This document shows, piece by piece, positions 1-11,019 of a stretch of DNA of 64,000 nucleotides; within the stretch, counting starts at the first letter, position 1; each line of letters starts with the position of its first letter. The stretch lies in assembly GCA_948567375.1 (NCBI GenBank), contig OX419757.1, forward strand, positions 11,112,974-11,176,973, written 5' to 3'. Position numbers and translations under genes: made by a program. The notes below the pieces were generated by a model that saw only the letters and a program-made list of their open reading frames with translations, did no database searches and was not told the origin of the DNA. This DNA comes from Lunularia cruciata (lineage: Eukaryota; Streptophyta; Marchantiopsida; Lunulariales; Lunulariaceae).

Positions 1-34
1 TGTTTGCCATGCTCACCACAAATGTTGAAGGTCT

Positions 35-346
35 TCAGGGTATCAAACCCAACTTCTTCATTAACCTTTCTGACATGGCATTCACTGCTGATCCTCCATC
101 AACCAATGCATCCTTGATGTTGTGACCATTCACTCTCACATCAATCTTGGAGGCATATTCACAAGCCTCCCATGGTGCTGGCTTGGCATCCACCACCCCC
201 ATTGATACCGGAACTTTTGCCTTCTTCTTCCTCTTGCTCCTTGTAGAACTCAAACCACCTCTAAGCTCCTTTCTCAAGGTAGGGTTCAAAGCAATTAATT
301 GGCCCACTGTGATGTTAGCCTTGTGACTACCAACATCCTCCAACAC
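35..346 (-). pseudogene. Retroviral-type aspartic protease remnant (A1)
   Basis: The frame contains ALVDGGSAVNAM, which matches the active-site region of Ty3/gypsy proteases (D-[TSG]-G-[AS]; many plant elements use DGGS). A Lys/Arg-rich stretch (RSKRKKKAK) precedes it and probably links gag to the protease. In the living element it would cut the Gag-Pol polyprotein inside the virus-like particle. The second copy at 5517-5873 has DGGSIVNAM and continues about 20 residues further. The frame here does not join the gag frame directly, so the copy is frame-broken. Confidence 0.75.
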
Positions 347-373
347 AATGTAGTTCCATTGTTGCTTTGAGAT

Positions 374-1596
374 CTAGAAGTCCTCCATCCCCAACTTCTT
401 CCTTGGAGTCTTTGTTGTTGATGGTGTTGAGATGCGAGTGCTCCTAGTAGACATAGGAGTATCCTTGCTTGAAGTAAATCCTTGAGAAGAGTGAACATCC
501 TCTATAAAACGAGCTCTCTTCTTCTCTTGTGCCAAAAGCTCCAAATTAAGACCCTTGGAGTTTGAGCACTCTCCCTTCTCATACTTGCTCTCAACCACAT
601 CTATGGATGCTATCCCCTTACCTTTGTTGGGATTAGGAGCCACTTGGGTTTCACTACTTTCCCTCTATTGGCTCCCTCATAACCCCTTCCTCCATGGTAA
701 GTGGAATTTGGGCAATTCCTTTGGATATGGCCTCTTCCTCCACAACCAAAACAATTTCTATCATTGAAATTGTTAACTGGTTGGCCTCCTCTATATGGAT
801 AGTTTCCATAACTCCTAGGCACTCTCCCTACATTCTGATCCACCTCTCTCTTCTCCCATAGTTGCACCACATTGATCTTGAGATCCGCAAGTTGTTCTAT
901 GATGGTTTGGAGTGGATCTTTTGGTAGAGGTGCAAGAATTGGAGCAACTACTACTTGTGGTGCAACCCTTGTCACCAAAGTATCAGAAGTTCCACCATAC
1001 TTGTAGCCTTGAGGAGGATGCACAACCTCCTTCACCACCAAATCACTCTCATCTCCTTCCAAACTCTCCTCCATACGAATTGCAATCTTGATAGCTTCAA
1101 CCTTGGAAGAAGGTTTCTCATATCTCACCTTGCTTCTAATTTGTGGTCTCAACCCTCCCACAAAATTCTTGGTGAGCATGGTCCCTATGCCAATCATTGT
1201 AGTCTCCACATCATCCCCACCCTTCCTCAACACTATGCAAAATCTGGACTCCAACTTTTCCACTCTTTCCACATAGACTCTCACTTTCTCTCCATCTCCT
1301 TGCTTGAGAAATGTAACCTCACTCATCAATCTCTAATAACTCTCATCAGGAAGAAATTTCTCAATGAGTGCTGAAGTCAAAGTCTCCCAAGACTCTTCTT
1401 CCCCATCTCTCCTCTCTCTCTTTTGGTATTCTGACTCATACCATGTAAGTGCTGCATCCTCAAAGAAATCTGGTAATAATGAGGCCCACTCATTCTTCCT
1501 CCTCTCATTGTTTCCTATGCAATCTCTCTTGAAGTCTCTCACAAAGGCCTCCACATCTTCTCCATCCTTGCCAAAGAAAACCGGAAGTTTCCCCAT
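374..1596 (-). pseudogene. Gag polyprotein remnant with CCHC zinc knuckle (A1)
   Basis: Three minus-strand pieces make up a gag: 1333-1596, 610-1329 and 374-643. The first two are in the same frame, split by one stop at 1330-1332. The third is in another frame. The first begins MGKLPVFFGKDGEDVEAFV and includes the tryptophan-containing stretch ALTWYESEYQKRERRD typical of the retrotransposon gag capsid domain. The second ends in CFGCGGRGHIQRNC (712-753), a perfect C-X2-C-X4-H-X4-C zinc knuckle. It encoded the structural protein of virus-like particles. The copy at 5886-7097 has a knuckle with one changed position (CFGYGGRCH). Not functional. Confidence 0.85.
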
Positions 1597-1826
1597 CTTA
1601 ACCTCTCACTATCTTTCTTTCTCTCATTTTTTTCTCTTTTCTTTTCTCTCACTCTATTACTAATAGAGTATATACATGACTAACACCATCTGAGAATAAT
1701 CCACTCTAGGGAACACAAAAGGTTCAGGTTGCTCCAAGATTTCTATAGCAACATCAAATCCTAGAGTGCATATTAATCTAACTCTCATGGATAGTTTATC
1801 CATGAGTTGAAAGATTATCCCCATCA

Positions 1827-2460
1827 CTAATCTTGAGAACTAGTTGATGAAGGTGGTAGTATTTCTGTAGCTGTACTAAGACTCTCTCCAAGATCCTTCA
1901 CCAAATTTTCCAAAAGTGCTTTTACTCCACTACACTCATGTCCTTTTGGAAGTCCTTCCACTCCACAAACCTCACACAACTCCTTGGTCTTAGATCTTCT
2001 CCCTCCCAATCTTGGTGAAGAAGGTCCAACATGCAAATCCAAGTCAAGTAAGCCTCTCCTTTCCCTCAATCTCTTGCTCTCAAAGGTCAATGGACATGAA
2101 CTTGCCTTATGTCCCTTCTCTCCACACAGAAAGCACTTAGACTCACTCTTTCCTCCAAGTGGTGTAGGTTTCTGGATCCTCTCAACACTCTCTTCAAATT
2201 CTATTGTAAACTCTCTTTTCCTCAAATCCACCCCTACAATCACCTCAAACCCTTGGGGAACCTTGCATAATCTCAATTTCCACTCTTGATGACCCTCCAT
2301 GTTCCCAAGATGAATCTAAACACTCAAACATGCTTTTTGTTGATCTCAAACTTCTCATGCATGAGATCTCCACTCTACAGAATTGACCCTTCCTCACAAT
2401 GTCACTCAAATCTCCCAACCAGTATATCACAGTCCTTTGAAATTTGACACACTTGATCAC
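1827..2460 (-). pseudogene. Extra zinc-knuckle ORF upstream of gag (A1 'ORF0')
   Basis: Two overlapping minus-strand frames lie between the primer binding site and gag. The first (2245-2460) holds MIKCVKFQR...MFECLDSSWEH. The second (1827-2300) continues EWKLRLCKVPQGFEVIVGVDL and carries CFLCGEKGHKASSC, a perfect CCHC knuckle, then a second Cys cluster, CEVCGVEGLPKGHEC. The two frames are related by a +1 shift and overlap by about 56 nt. The same arrangement is seen at 7334-7960, and partly at about 10560-10890 on the plus strand. A nucleic-acid-binding protein is likely from the knuckles, but I do not recognise the family. Most Ty3/gypsy elements have no such ORF before gag. Confidence 0.6.
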
Positions 2461-3138
2461 AACTCTAGGGCGTCCCTCCCTGCAAAATTTCAGATCTTTT
2501 CATCAAGCCATTTGGCCTAGACATCTTTCTATTCAGCACACAAATTTCAGATTTGGTCTGAAAACCACCCCCCTCACTTCAAAAACTCATAACGCCCTGT
2601 GGAAAATCAATCTCTCTCTAATTTTTGTGGCAGCAGGTAGGATACAACGCACTTAATTTTCTTGGAAATTTTTTAGTACAATTTACTGAAAATTGAAGAA
2701 ATGGGAGACTCTGTACAATTTTCCAGAGAGCATGCAGTTGCGGGAGCACTTTACCCTATCAACTTTCAAAAATTCTAGCCTAGTGCGCATAGTAGCTCTC
2801 ATAATAATTTCAAGTGTGCTAACTAAAAGATAACCCAAACTATCATGTGTAGAAATTTCAAGTCCAGATTGCAAACTTGAGATTTTGCCCAAAATCACCT
2901 TAATCCCCAAAATCTGCAATCCACCTCACACAATCTCTCCAATTCCTCTCATGTGTACAAGATGTACAAAATCACCTCAAAGACATCATAATGAACTACA
3001 AGGTATACAAATGGATCTTGGTTCTCTAACATAAGTTCAGCCCTCTCCTCTCCTAATGTTCTCTCCAAGTGAGCTCTCATAGCCTCCTTCTGCCTAATGT
3101 AGAATTGAACGCGGAACACTATCTTGCCTTCTAGAGAG

Positions 3139-3156
3139 GTCCCGGCAACGGAACCA
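3139..3156 (-). promoter_or_regulatory. tRNA primer binding site of family A
   Basis: Read on the minus strand, this 18-mer (TGGTTCCGTTGCCGGGAC) starts four bases after the LTR end at 3161. It resembles the TGGCGCCGTTGCCGGGGA site used by many plant Ty3/gypsy elements, which is usually assigned to tRNA-Asp. Equivalent sites are at 8644-8661 (minus strand) and about 9869-9886 (plus strand, TGTTTTAGTTGTCGGGAC, decayed). It fixes the LTR/internal boundary and the strand of each copy. Confidence 0.7.
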
Positions 3157-3160
3157 AAAA

Positions 3161-3845
3161 TGTGAGCCGGCCTGTCTCTCACTCAGGATGAACCTTTGAT
3201 GGCTATTATGGTAGTGCATCATGGACTAAGAAGGCAAGGAACCCGAACTCCATCATACTCCTCCAAGGCTAACACTCCAAGACTCAAGACATTGCTCACT
3301 AGAGAACTCAATGAGAAAGAGATAGGTGCAAATAAAAGGATGATGAGTACCTCCTCACCCCTTGTTTATATGCTTGTGAAATAGTTACGTACCAAAGTTA
3401 CTAATTACCACAGTAACTCAAGTTACTAGACTAAAAGTCAAGTAAAGTCAAAAAGTAGAAAGGAATATTCATTCACATGGGCATATTCCCCTAAGCATAT
3501 GGTCTTATCTTGACCCAACCACTAAGTCAAGGATTCCTTCACATGGGCTATCCTTGGACTAAAGGAGAATCCAAAACAAAAAGGCTTGCGGGCCCAAGAG
3601 TTCTCAACTCTTTCCTCAAAGCCAAACACCTAGGAATAATACCAAGTCAACACACTAAAATCCAAAATAGTGGTGCTCATCTTTTCTACTTCCTCTAAAG
3701 TAAGGTCCCCTCTATCTTAGCTATAACTAACTTTAGCTTACCATGACTAATATAGGACCATCTCTATATAAATAATATCTCTTAAGTACTTGTAATACCA
3801 AGTTAGATATCACAATACCACACACATGCACATATGGGTGTTATA
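3161..3845 (-). repeat. Family A LTR shared by copies A1 and A2 (685 bp)
   Basis: Read on the minus strand, the LTR begins near TATAACACCC (3845) and ends in ...GGCTCACA (3161), followed by the primer binding site of A1. The better preserved LTR at 9180-9864 has exactly the same length, 685 bp, and begins TGTGACACCC. On its upstream side this LTR touches the integrase remnant of A2, and on its downstream side the leader of A1. It is therefore the 3' LTR of A2 and the 5' LTR of A1 at the same time. Confidence 0.85.
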
Positions 3846-3847
3846 GA

Positions 3848-4096
3848 TCAAAGTGAATAGGACTCAATACCATATACCAATTGAAATGGAGAATATCTAA
3901 TGGAAGTCTTCATGGTTGTCCTATACTCCCACAAAACTGCATGAATCCTCTTATCCCAATGATGTTTAGCCTCCTCCATTTTTGCATCTTTGGCCAACAT
4001 CATGCACAAGGTCTGATTGGTTCTCTCTGCTAAGCCATTGGAATTTGGCTTATAGGATGTAGTTACTCTATTTGTGATAGAGAAATGTTGTAGCAT
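3848..4096 (-). pseudogene. Integrase C-terminal core remnant (A2)
   Basis: The frame reads ...YKPNSNGLAERTNQTL...HWDKRIHAVLWEYRTT...SPFQLVYGIE. This is the last part of the retroviral integrase catalytic core: the NG.AER.N motif carries the third acidic residue (E of AER) of the DDE triad, and SPF.LVYG follows in nearly all Ty3/gypsy integrases. The first two acidic residues and the H2C2 zinc domain are absent. The frame stops at the LTR boundary. Confidence 0.85.
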
Positions 4097-4230
4097 GGAT
4101 GTAGTAATGCTTCCTATAAAATCACCATGTAATCTACACCCTTCTTCATGTAGATGGTCAAAGCATAAGCCTTGTTGGAAAATGAGAAGATGAACCTCCT
4201 ATAGTAACCAACCATCCCCAAGAATTGGTG

Positions 4231-5507
4231 TTACTTTTTCAAGCTTGAAGGGAATGGAAGGTTTAATAATTTCCTCACCCTCTCAGGATCAACTACTATT
4301 CCATTCTTGTAGATGATGTGCCCCAAAAGTAGATATTCTTCACATCCAAAAATGCACTTCTCTGGGTTGAGTGATGAATTTGCCTCATCCAAGCATTGCA
4401 AGACCTTGATTAGGTGCTCAAAGTGCTCCTCCTTGCTCCCATAGACATAAAAGTCATCAACAAAGTCTCTCACAAATTTCCCAATGAAAGGTTCAAATAC
4501 CTTGTTCATGAACCATTGGAATGTGGTTGGAGCATTGCAAAGCCCAAAAGGCATGACCTTGAAAGTATAAGTTCTCCAAGGTGTGGTGAATGTGGTGAGT
4601 TGTTGAAGCTCTGGTGCCATCTTGATTTGGTTATATCCACTATAACTATCTCCAAAACTATACTTCTCATGACAAGCAACCTCCTCCAAGATCTCATCAA
4701 TGAATGGTAATGGATAGTAGTCCTTTGTAGTACCAGCATTGAGGTTCTTGTAATCCACATATACTCAAAGCTTGCCATTCTTTTTCTTAACAATCACAAT
4801 TGGAGACAACCATTTTCAATTCTCCACCTCAAAGATAAATCTAGCTTCCTTGAGCTTATCAATTCCTCCTTCACAACCAAAGCTTTTGGTGGGCTAATGC
4901 AATGTCGCTTTTGGCGGACTGGTCTTGCATGTGACTCTACCTCTATCTTGTGCTCCTCCAAGGTGACTTCATTCAAATCCTTGTAATTGAAAGCAAACAT
5001 ATAGATGGACTTGCAAAAAATCTCCTCAAATCTCACCTTCTCCTCCTTGGTAACATTTGGACCATACTTAAGGGTAGATAACCTCCTCTCTATCTCCTCA
5101 AGTGTCAATGGTGATTTATTTGGGTCCTTCAAAACCTCTAGCTTAGGTGCAAAATCCATAGCACACAAGGGATACACATCTAAATCAGATGCAGATTCAT
5201 CCTCCTCCATGGAAGTCTCCTTGTCCATGCTTGTGTCCACACCTAAAGCTCCTTCCTTAGAATCTGATTCCCAATTATCAGAAGATGGTGTATCTGAATG
5301 TGAAGTGTTGGTGGTGTTAGTCATAAGAATTGTGACTCTATGGTTTGATGGCCCAATCCTCAAGTACCCTTTGTGCCATTGATAAGTTGTGCATGTTGCT
5401 CTCAACCATGGCCTCCAAAGAAGTAAGTCATAGTTTGAATCCTTCAAGACTTGGAAAGTCATGAGATTTTGAACTCCCATAACTGAAACTACCACCTTAT
5501 CCATCAC
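4231..5507 (-). pseudogene. Ty3/gypsy reverse transcriptase remnant (A2)
   Basis: The main RT frame is 4231-4758: MDYKNLNAGTTKDYYPLPFID, then FGDSYSGYNQIKM, then FKVMPFGLCNAPTTFQWFMN, then FVDDFYVYG. The usual YXDD box is FVDD here (about 4443-4470 on the plus strand) and the first catalytic Asp lies in FGDSYSGY. The preceding region 4794-5507 covers the spacer between protease and RT and includes TLEEHKIEVESHARPVRQKRHCISPP, the usual start of a gypsy RT. It is in a different frame. The copy ends in the connection region and has no RNase H domain. Confidence 0.9.
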
Positions 5508-5516
5508 TCCTACTGG

Positions 5517-5873
5517 TCAAACTTGTTGCTTGTTTGCCATGCTCACCACAAATGTTAAAGATCTAGAGGGTATCATACCTAACTTCTTCATCAACCTTTC
5601 TAACATGGCATTCACTATTGATCCTCCATCAACCAATGCATCCTTGATGTTATGACCATTCACTCTCACATCAATCTTGGAAGCATATTCACAAGCCTCC
5701 CATGGTGTTGGCTTGGCATCCACCACCCCCATTGATACTAGAGCTTTTTCCTTCTTCTTCCTCTTGCTCCTTGTAGAACTCAAGCCACCTCTAAGCTCCT
5801 TTCTCAAAGTAGGATTCAAAGCAATCAATGGGCCCACTATGATGTTAGCCTTGTGACTACCAACATCCTCCAA
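5517..5873 (-). pseudogene. Aspartic protease remnant (A2)
   Basis: This duplicates the protease at 35-346. It has ALVDGGSIVNAMLERLMKKLGMIPSRSLTFVVSMANKQQV, with DGGS as the presumed catalytic box. Upstream is the same basic linker (SKRKKKEKALVS). Only a few amino acid changes separate the two copies. The frame stops next to the RT spacer at 5507. Confidence 0.75.
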
Positions 5874-5885
5874 GACATTTTAATT

Positions 5886-7097
5886 CTATTGTTGCTTTGA
5901 TATCAAGAAGTCCTCCATCCCCAACTTCTTTCTTGGAGTCTTTGTTGTTGATGGTATTGAAGTGCCTATGCGAGTGCTCCTAGTAGGCATAGGAGTATCT
6001 TGGCTAGGAGTAAATCCTTGAGAAGAATGCACATCCTCTTCAAAATGAGCTCTCTTCTTCTCTTGCCAACATATCCAAATGAAGACCTTTGGAGTTTGAG
6101 CACTCTCCCTTCTCATACTTGCTCTCAACCACATCTATGGATGTTATCTCCTTACCTTTGTTTGGATAAGGAACTAGTGGGGTTTCACTTCCTCCCTCTT
6201 TCCCTCTATTGGCTCCCTTGTAACCCCTTCTTCCATGGTAAGTGGAATTTGGGCAGTTACTTTTGATATGGCATCTTCCTCCATAACCAAAACAATTTCT
6301 ACCATTCAAATTTTTGACTGCTTGACTTCCTCTATATGGATAGTTTCTATAACTCTTAGGCCCTCTCCCATAGTTGCACTACATTGATCTTGAGATCTAC
6401 ACATTGTTCAATGATGGTTTGAAGTGGATCCTTTGGTAGGGGTGCAAGAACTAGAGCAACTACTACTTGTGGTACAACCCTTGTCAACAAGTATCAGAAG
6501 TTCCACCATACTTGTAACCTTGAGGAGGATGCAAAACCTACTTCACCACCAAATCACTTTCATCCCCTTCCAAACTCTTATCCAAATGAATTGCAATCTT
6601 AATAGCTTCAATCTTGGAAGAAGGTTTCTCATATCTCACATTGCTTCTAATTTGTGGTCTCAATCCTCCCACAAAATTCTTGGTGAGCATGGCCCATATG
6701 CCAATCATAGTAGTCTCCATATCATCCCCACCTTTCTTCAACACTATGCAAAATCTGGACTCTAACTTTTCCACTTAGACTTTCACTTTCTCTCCATCTC
6801 CTTACTTGAGAAAGGTAACCTAACTCATCAATCTCTCATAACTCTCATTTGGAAGAAAGTTCTCAATGAGTATGGAAGTCAAACTCTTCCAAGACTCTTC
6901 TTGCCCATCTCTCCTCTCTCTCTTTTGGTATTGTAACTCATACCATGTAAGTGTTGCATACTCAAAGAAATCTGGTAACAATGAGGCCCACACATTCTTC
7001 CTTCTCCCATTTTTCCTATGCAAGCTCTCTTGAAGTATCTCACAAAGGCCTCCACATCTTCTCCATCCTTGCCAAAGAAAACCGGAAGTTTCCCCAT
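5886..7097 (-). pseudogene. Gag polyprotein remnant (A2)
   Basis: Pieces 6879-7097, 6820-7023, 6538-6774 and 5886-6309 reproduce the A1 gag in several frames: MGKLPVFFGKDGEDVEAFV, TLTWYELQYQKRERRD, KLESRFCIVLKKGGDD and the knuckle region CFGYGGRCHIKSNC. In the knuckle the second Cys is Tyr and a Gly is Cys, so zinc binding would be lost. There is more frame damage than in A1. Confidence 0.8.
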
Positions 7098-7333
7098 CTT
7101 AATCTCTCACTATCTTTCTTTTCTCTCAATTTTTCTTTTTCTCTTTTCTTTTCTCTCACTCTATAACTAATAGAGTATGTACATGACTAACACCATTTGA
7201 GAGTAATCCACCTTAGGGAACACAAAAGGTTCAGGTTGCTCTAAGATTTCTCTAGCAACATCAAATCCTAGAATGCATATTAATCAAACCCTCATGGATA
7301 GTTTATCCATAAGTTGAAAGATTCTCTATATCA

Positions 7334-7960
7334 CTAATCTTGAGAACTAGCTGATGAAGGTGGTAGTATTCCTATAGATGTATTAGAATTCTCTCCAAGA
7401 TCCTCCACCAAAGTCTCCAAAAGTGCTTTCACTCCACTACACTCATGTCCTTTTGGAAGTCCTTCAACTCCACAAACCTCACACAACTCCTTCGTCTTAG
7501 ATCTTCTACCTCCCAATCTTGGTGAAGAAGGTCCAACATGCAAACCCAAGTCGAGTAATCCTCTCATTTCCCTCAATCTCTTGCTCTCAATGGACATGAA
7601 CTTGCTTTATGTCCCTTCTCTCCACATAGAAAGCACTTAGACTCACTCTTTCCTCCAAGTGGTGTAGGTTTTTGGATCCTCTCAACACTCTCTTCAAATT
7701 CTATTCTAAACTCTCTTTTCCTCAAAACCACCCCTACAATGATCTTAAACCCTTGGGAAACCTTACATAGTCTCAAGTTCCACTCTTGATGACCTTGCAC
7801 GTTCCCAATATGAATCTAAACACTCAAACATGCTTTTTGTTGCTCTCAAACTCCTCATGCATGAGATCTCAACTCTGCAGAATTGACCTTTCCTCACAAT
7901 GTCAATCAACTCTCTCAACAGGTATGTCATAATCCTCTGAAAATTTTTACACTTGATCAT
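7334..7960 (-). pseudogene. Extra zinc-knuckle ORF upstream of gag (A2 'ORF0')
   Basis: The copy has pieces 7763-7960, 7573-7800 and 7334-7597. It keeps CFLCGEKGHKASSC and CEVCGVEGLPKGHEC, and shows the same +1 frame relation between its first two pieces as A1. A deletion breaks the frame after the first knuckle (ASSCPL). Function is unknown; nucleic-acid binding is inferred from the knuckle only. Confidence 0.6.
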
Positions 7961-8665
7961 AACTCTAGGAAATTCCTTCGTGCAAAATTTCAGATCTTTT
8001 CATCAAGTTATTTGTCCTAGACACCTTTCTGTTTAGCACACATATTTCAGATTTGGTCTGAAAACCACCCCCTTCACTTTAAAAGCTTGTAACTCATTGC
8101 TAAAGAATGATTTCTCTCTAATTTTTGTGCCACAAGATAGGATACAATGCACTAAATCTTCTTGGAAATTTTTAGTACAATCCACTAAAAATTGAAGAAA
8201 TAGCAGACTTTGTACAATTTTCTAGAGAGCATGAAATTGCGGGAGCAGTTTACCCTATCAACTTTCAAAAATTATAGTCCAATGCGCATAATAGCTCTCA
8301 CAATGATTCCAAGTGTCCTAACTGAAAGATAACCCAAGCTATCATATGTAGAATTTTCAAGTCTAGATGTTAAACTTAAGATTTTGCCCAATATCACCTT
8401 AATCCCCAAAATCTGCAATCCACCTCACACAATCTCTCCAAATCCCCTCAAGTGTACAAGATATACAAAATCACCTCAAAGAAATCATAATGAACTACAT
8501 AGTATACAAATGGGTCTAGGTGCTCTAACATAACCCTCTATATAGCTCTCTCATCCCCTAAAGTTCTCTCCAAGTGAGCTCTCATAGCCTCCTTCTGTCT
8601 AAGATAGAATTGTACTTGGAACATTATCTTGCCTTCTAGAGAGGTCCCGGTAATGGAACCAAAAA

Positions 8666-9179
8666 TTTGAGCCAGCCTATCTCTCACTCAAGATGAACCT
8701 CTAATGGTTATTATGGTAGCACAAACCTCTTATTGCTATTATGGTAGCACACCATGGACTAAAAAGGCAAAGAACCTCAACTCCATCATACTCTTCCAAG
8801 GCTAACACTCCAAGACTCAAGACATTGCTCATTAGAGAACTCAATGAGAGAGAGATAGTTGCAAATGAAAAGATGATGAGTATCTCATCACCCCTATTTT
8901 ATATACTTATGAAATAGTCACATACCAAAGTTACTAATTATTAGAGTAACTCAAGATACTAGGCTAAAAGTCAAATAAAGTTAAAAAGTATAAAGGAATA
9001 TTCACCTACATGGGCATATTCCACTAAGCATGTGATCTTATCTTGACTTAACAACTAAGTCAAGGATTCCTTCACATGGGCTATCCTTGTACTATAAAAG
9101 AATCCATAACAAAAAGGCTTACGGGCCCAAGAGTTCCCAAGAGTAATACCAAACTAAATATCATAATATCACACACATT
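8666..9179 (-). repeat. 5' LTR of copy A2 (internally deleted, outer end trimmed)
   Basis: The LTR starts (plus-strand coordinates) at TTTGAGCCAGCC after the primer binding site and runs to about 9178, where it abuts the oppositely oriented LTR of A3. Compared with the 685-bp LTRs it has a small tandem duplication around 8697-8757 (CTATTATGGTAGCACA twice), lacks the middle block after about 9140, and lacks roughly 20 bp of its outer end. Confidence 0.8.
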
Positions 9180-9864
9180 TGTGACACCCGTTTGTGCATG
9201 TGTGTGGTATTGTGATATTTAGCTTAGTATTACAAGTATTTGAGAGATATTTATTATATAGATAAAAGATGGTTCTACATTAGTCATGATTTGCTAAATT
9301 TAGTCATAGCTAAGATAGAGGAGACCTTACTTTTGAGGAAGTGGAAAAGATGAGCACCATTATTTTGGGTTCTAGTGTTTTAACTTGATATTATTCCTAG
9401 GTGTTTGGCTTTGAGGAAAAAATTGAGAACTCTTGGACCCGTAAGCTTTTTTGTTTTGGATCTTCTATAGTCCAAGGATATCCCATGTGAAGGAATCCTT
9501 GACCTAGTTGTGTCAAGATAAGATCACATGCTTAGTGGAATAAGCCCATGTAGATGGATATTCCTTTATACTTTTTGACTTTACTTGACTTTTAACCTAG
9601 TAACTTGAGTTACTTTGGTAAATAATAACTTTAGTGTGTAACTATTTCACAAGTATATAAACTAGGGGTGATGAGATACACATCATCCTTTCATTTGCAC
9701 TATCTCTCTCTCATTGAGTTCTTTAGTGACCAATATCTTGAGTCTTGGAGTGTTAACCTTGGAGGAGTATGATGGAGTTGGGGTTCTTTGCCTTCTTAGT
9801 CCAAGGTTCACTACCATAATAGCCATTAGAGGTTCATCTTGAGTGAGAGATAGGTTGGTTCACA
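9180..9864 (+). repeat. 5' LTR of copy A3 (685 bp, complete)
   Basis: It begins TGTGACACCCG and ends GGTTGGTTCACA, followed by the decayed primer binding site at about 9869. Its length equals that of the LTR at 3161-3845. It contains ATATAAACTAGGGG (about 9653), a likely TATA region upstream of the transcribed part. Confidence 0.85.
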
Positions 9865-10890
9865 TTTTTGTTTTAGTTGTCGGGACCTCTCTAGAAGGCA
9901 AGATAATGTTCCGCATACAATTCTATATTAGATAGAAGAGACTATGAGAGCTCACTTGGAGAGAACTTTAGGGGAGGAGAGGGCTGAACTTATGCTAGAG
10001 AACCTAGACCCATTTTTATACCCTTTAGTTCATTATGATGCCTTTGAGGTGATTTTGTACATCTTGTACACATGAGAGGATTTGGAGAGATTGTGTGAAG
10101 TGATTGCAAATTGTGGGGATTAAGGTGATTTTGGGCAAAATCTCAAGTTTGAGATCTAGACTTGAAAATTCTATACATGATAGCTTGGGTTATCTTTCAG
10201 TTAGCACACTTAAAATTATTGTGAGAGCTACAATGCGCACAAGGCTAGAATATTTGAAAGTTGGTAGGGTAAACTGCTCCTGTAATTGCATGCTCTTTGG
10301 AAAATTGTACAAAGTCTGCCATTTCTTCAATTTTCAATGGATTGTTCTAACAATTTTGAATAAAATTCAGTTGCATTGCATCCTACCTGCTGAATTAAAA
10401 ATTAGAGACAAATCATTCTTGTGCATGGAGTAATGAGTTTTTAAAGTGAAGGAGGTGGTTTTTAGACCAAATCTGAAATATGTGTGCTAAATAGAAAGGT
10501 GTTTGAAGGCCAAATAGCTCCATGAAAAGATCTGAAATTTTTCATGGAGGGACACCCTAGAGTTGTGATCAAGTGTGAGAAATTTCAGAGAACAATGACA
10601 TACCTCTTGAGAGATTGGAGTGATATTGTGAGGAAGCGTCAATTCTGCAAAGTTTAGATCTCATGCATGAGTGTGAGAGCAACACAAAGCATGTTTGAGT
10701 GTTTAGACTCATCTTGGGAACATAGAGGGTCACCAAGAGTGGAAATTGAGGCTATGCAAGGTTCCGCAAGGGTTTGAGGTGATTGTAGGGGTGGATTTGA
10801 GGAAAAGAGAGTTTAGAATAGAATTTGAAGAGAGTGTTGAGAGGATCCAAAACCCTACATCACTTGGAGGAAAGGGTGAGTCTAAGTGCT
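9865..10890 (+). mobile_element. Ty3/gypsy family A, copy A3 (5' fragment)
   Basis: This is the leader and first part of ORF0 in plus orientation, homologous to the reverse complement of 2150-3160. The translated tail (10740-10890) reads EGHQEWKLRLCKVPQGFEVIVGVDLRKREF, broken by stops. Homology ends abruptly at about 10890, in the codons before the zinc knuckle (GGKGESKCYN), where family B sequence starts. Gag and pol are absent. Confidence 0.85.
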
Positions 10891-11019
10891 ATAACTCCTT
10901 CTATATGCATTGAGATACCACCAAAGTCTCAAAAAATATACATAGAAAGATAGATGCATGCCAACTTAGTACCATCTCCTCATTTGTCTCACCATGCCAA
11001 CATGTTCTAGTCTGATCTT

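Larger units (their letters stand above)
1..3160 (-). mobile_element. Ty3/gypsy family A, copy A1 (internal part, cut by window start)
   Basis: This is the 5' internal half of an LTR retrotransposon read on the minus strand. From the LTR at 3161 downward it has a primer binding site, an extra zinc-knuckle ORF, gag and an aspartic protease, then leaves the window. All frames are interrupted by stops or frameshifts, so the copy is dead. A second copy with the same order lies at 3846-8665, and many segments are nearly identical, for example the protease at 35-346 against that at 5517-5873. Family and strand are well supported. The 3' half of the element is outside the window. Confidence 0.9.
3846..8665 (-). 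mobile_element. Ty3/gypsy family A, copy A2 (internal region, deleted 3' part)
   Basis: The minus-strand order is LTR (9178-8666), primer binding site (8644-8661), ORF0 (7334-7960), gag (5886-7097), protease (5517-5873), reverse transcriptase (4231-about 5507), integrase tail (3848-4096), LTR (3845-3161). The protease-RT-integrase order defines Ty3/gypsy. RNase H and most of the integrase are missing between 4231 and 4096, so the copy carries an internal deletion besides stops and frameshifts. No convincing polypurine tract was seen next to the 3' LTR. Confidence 0.9.
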
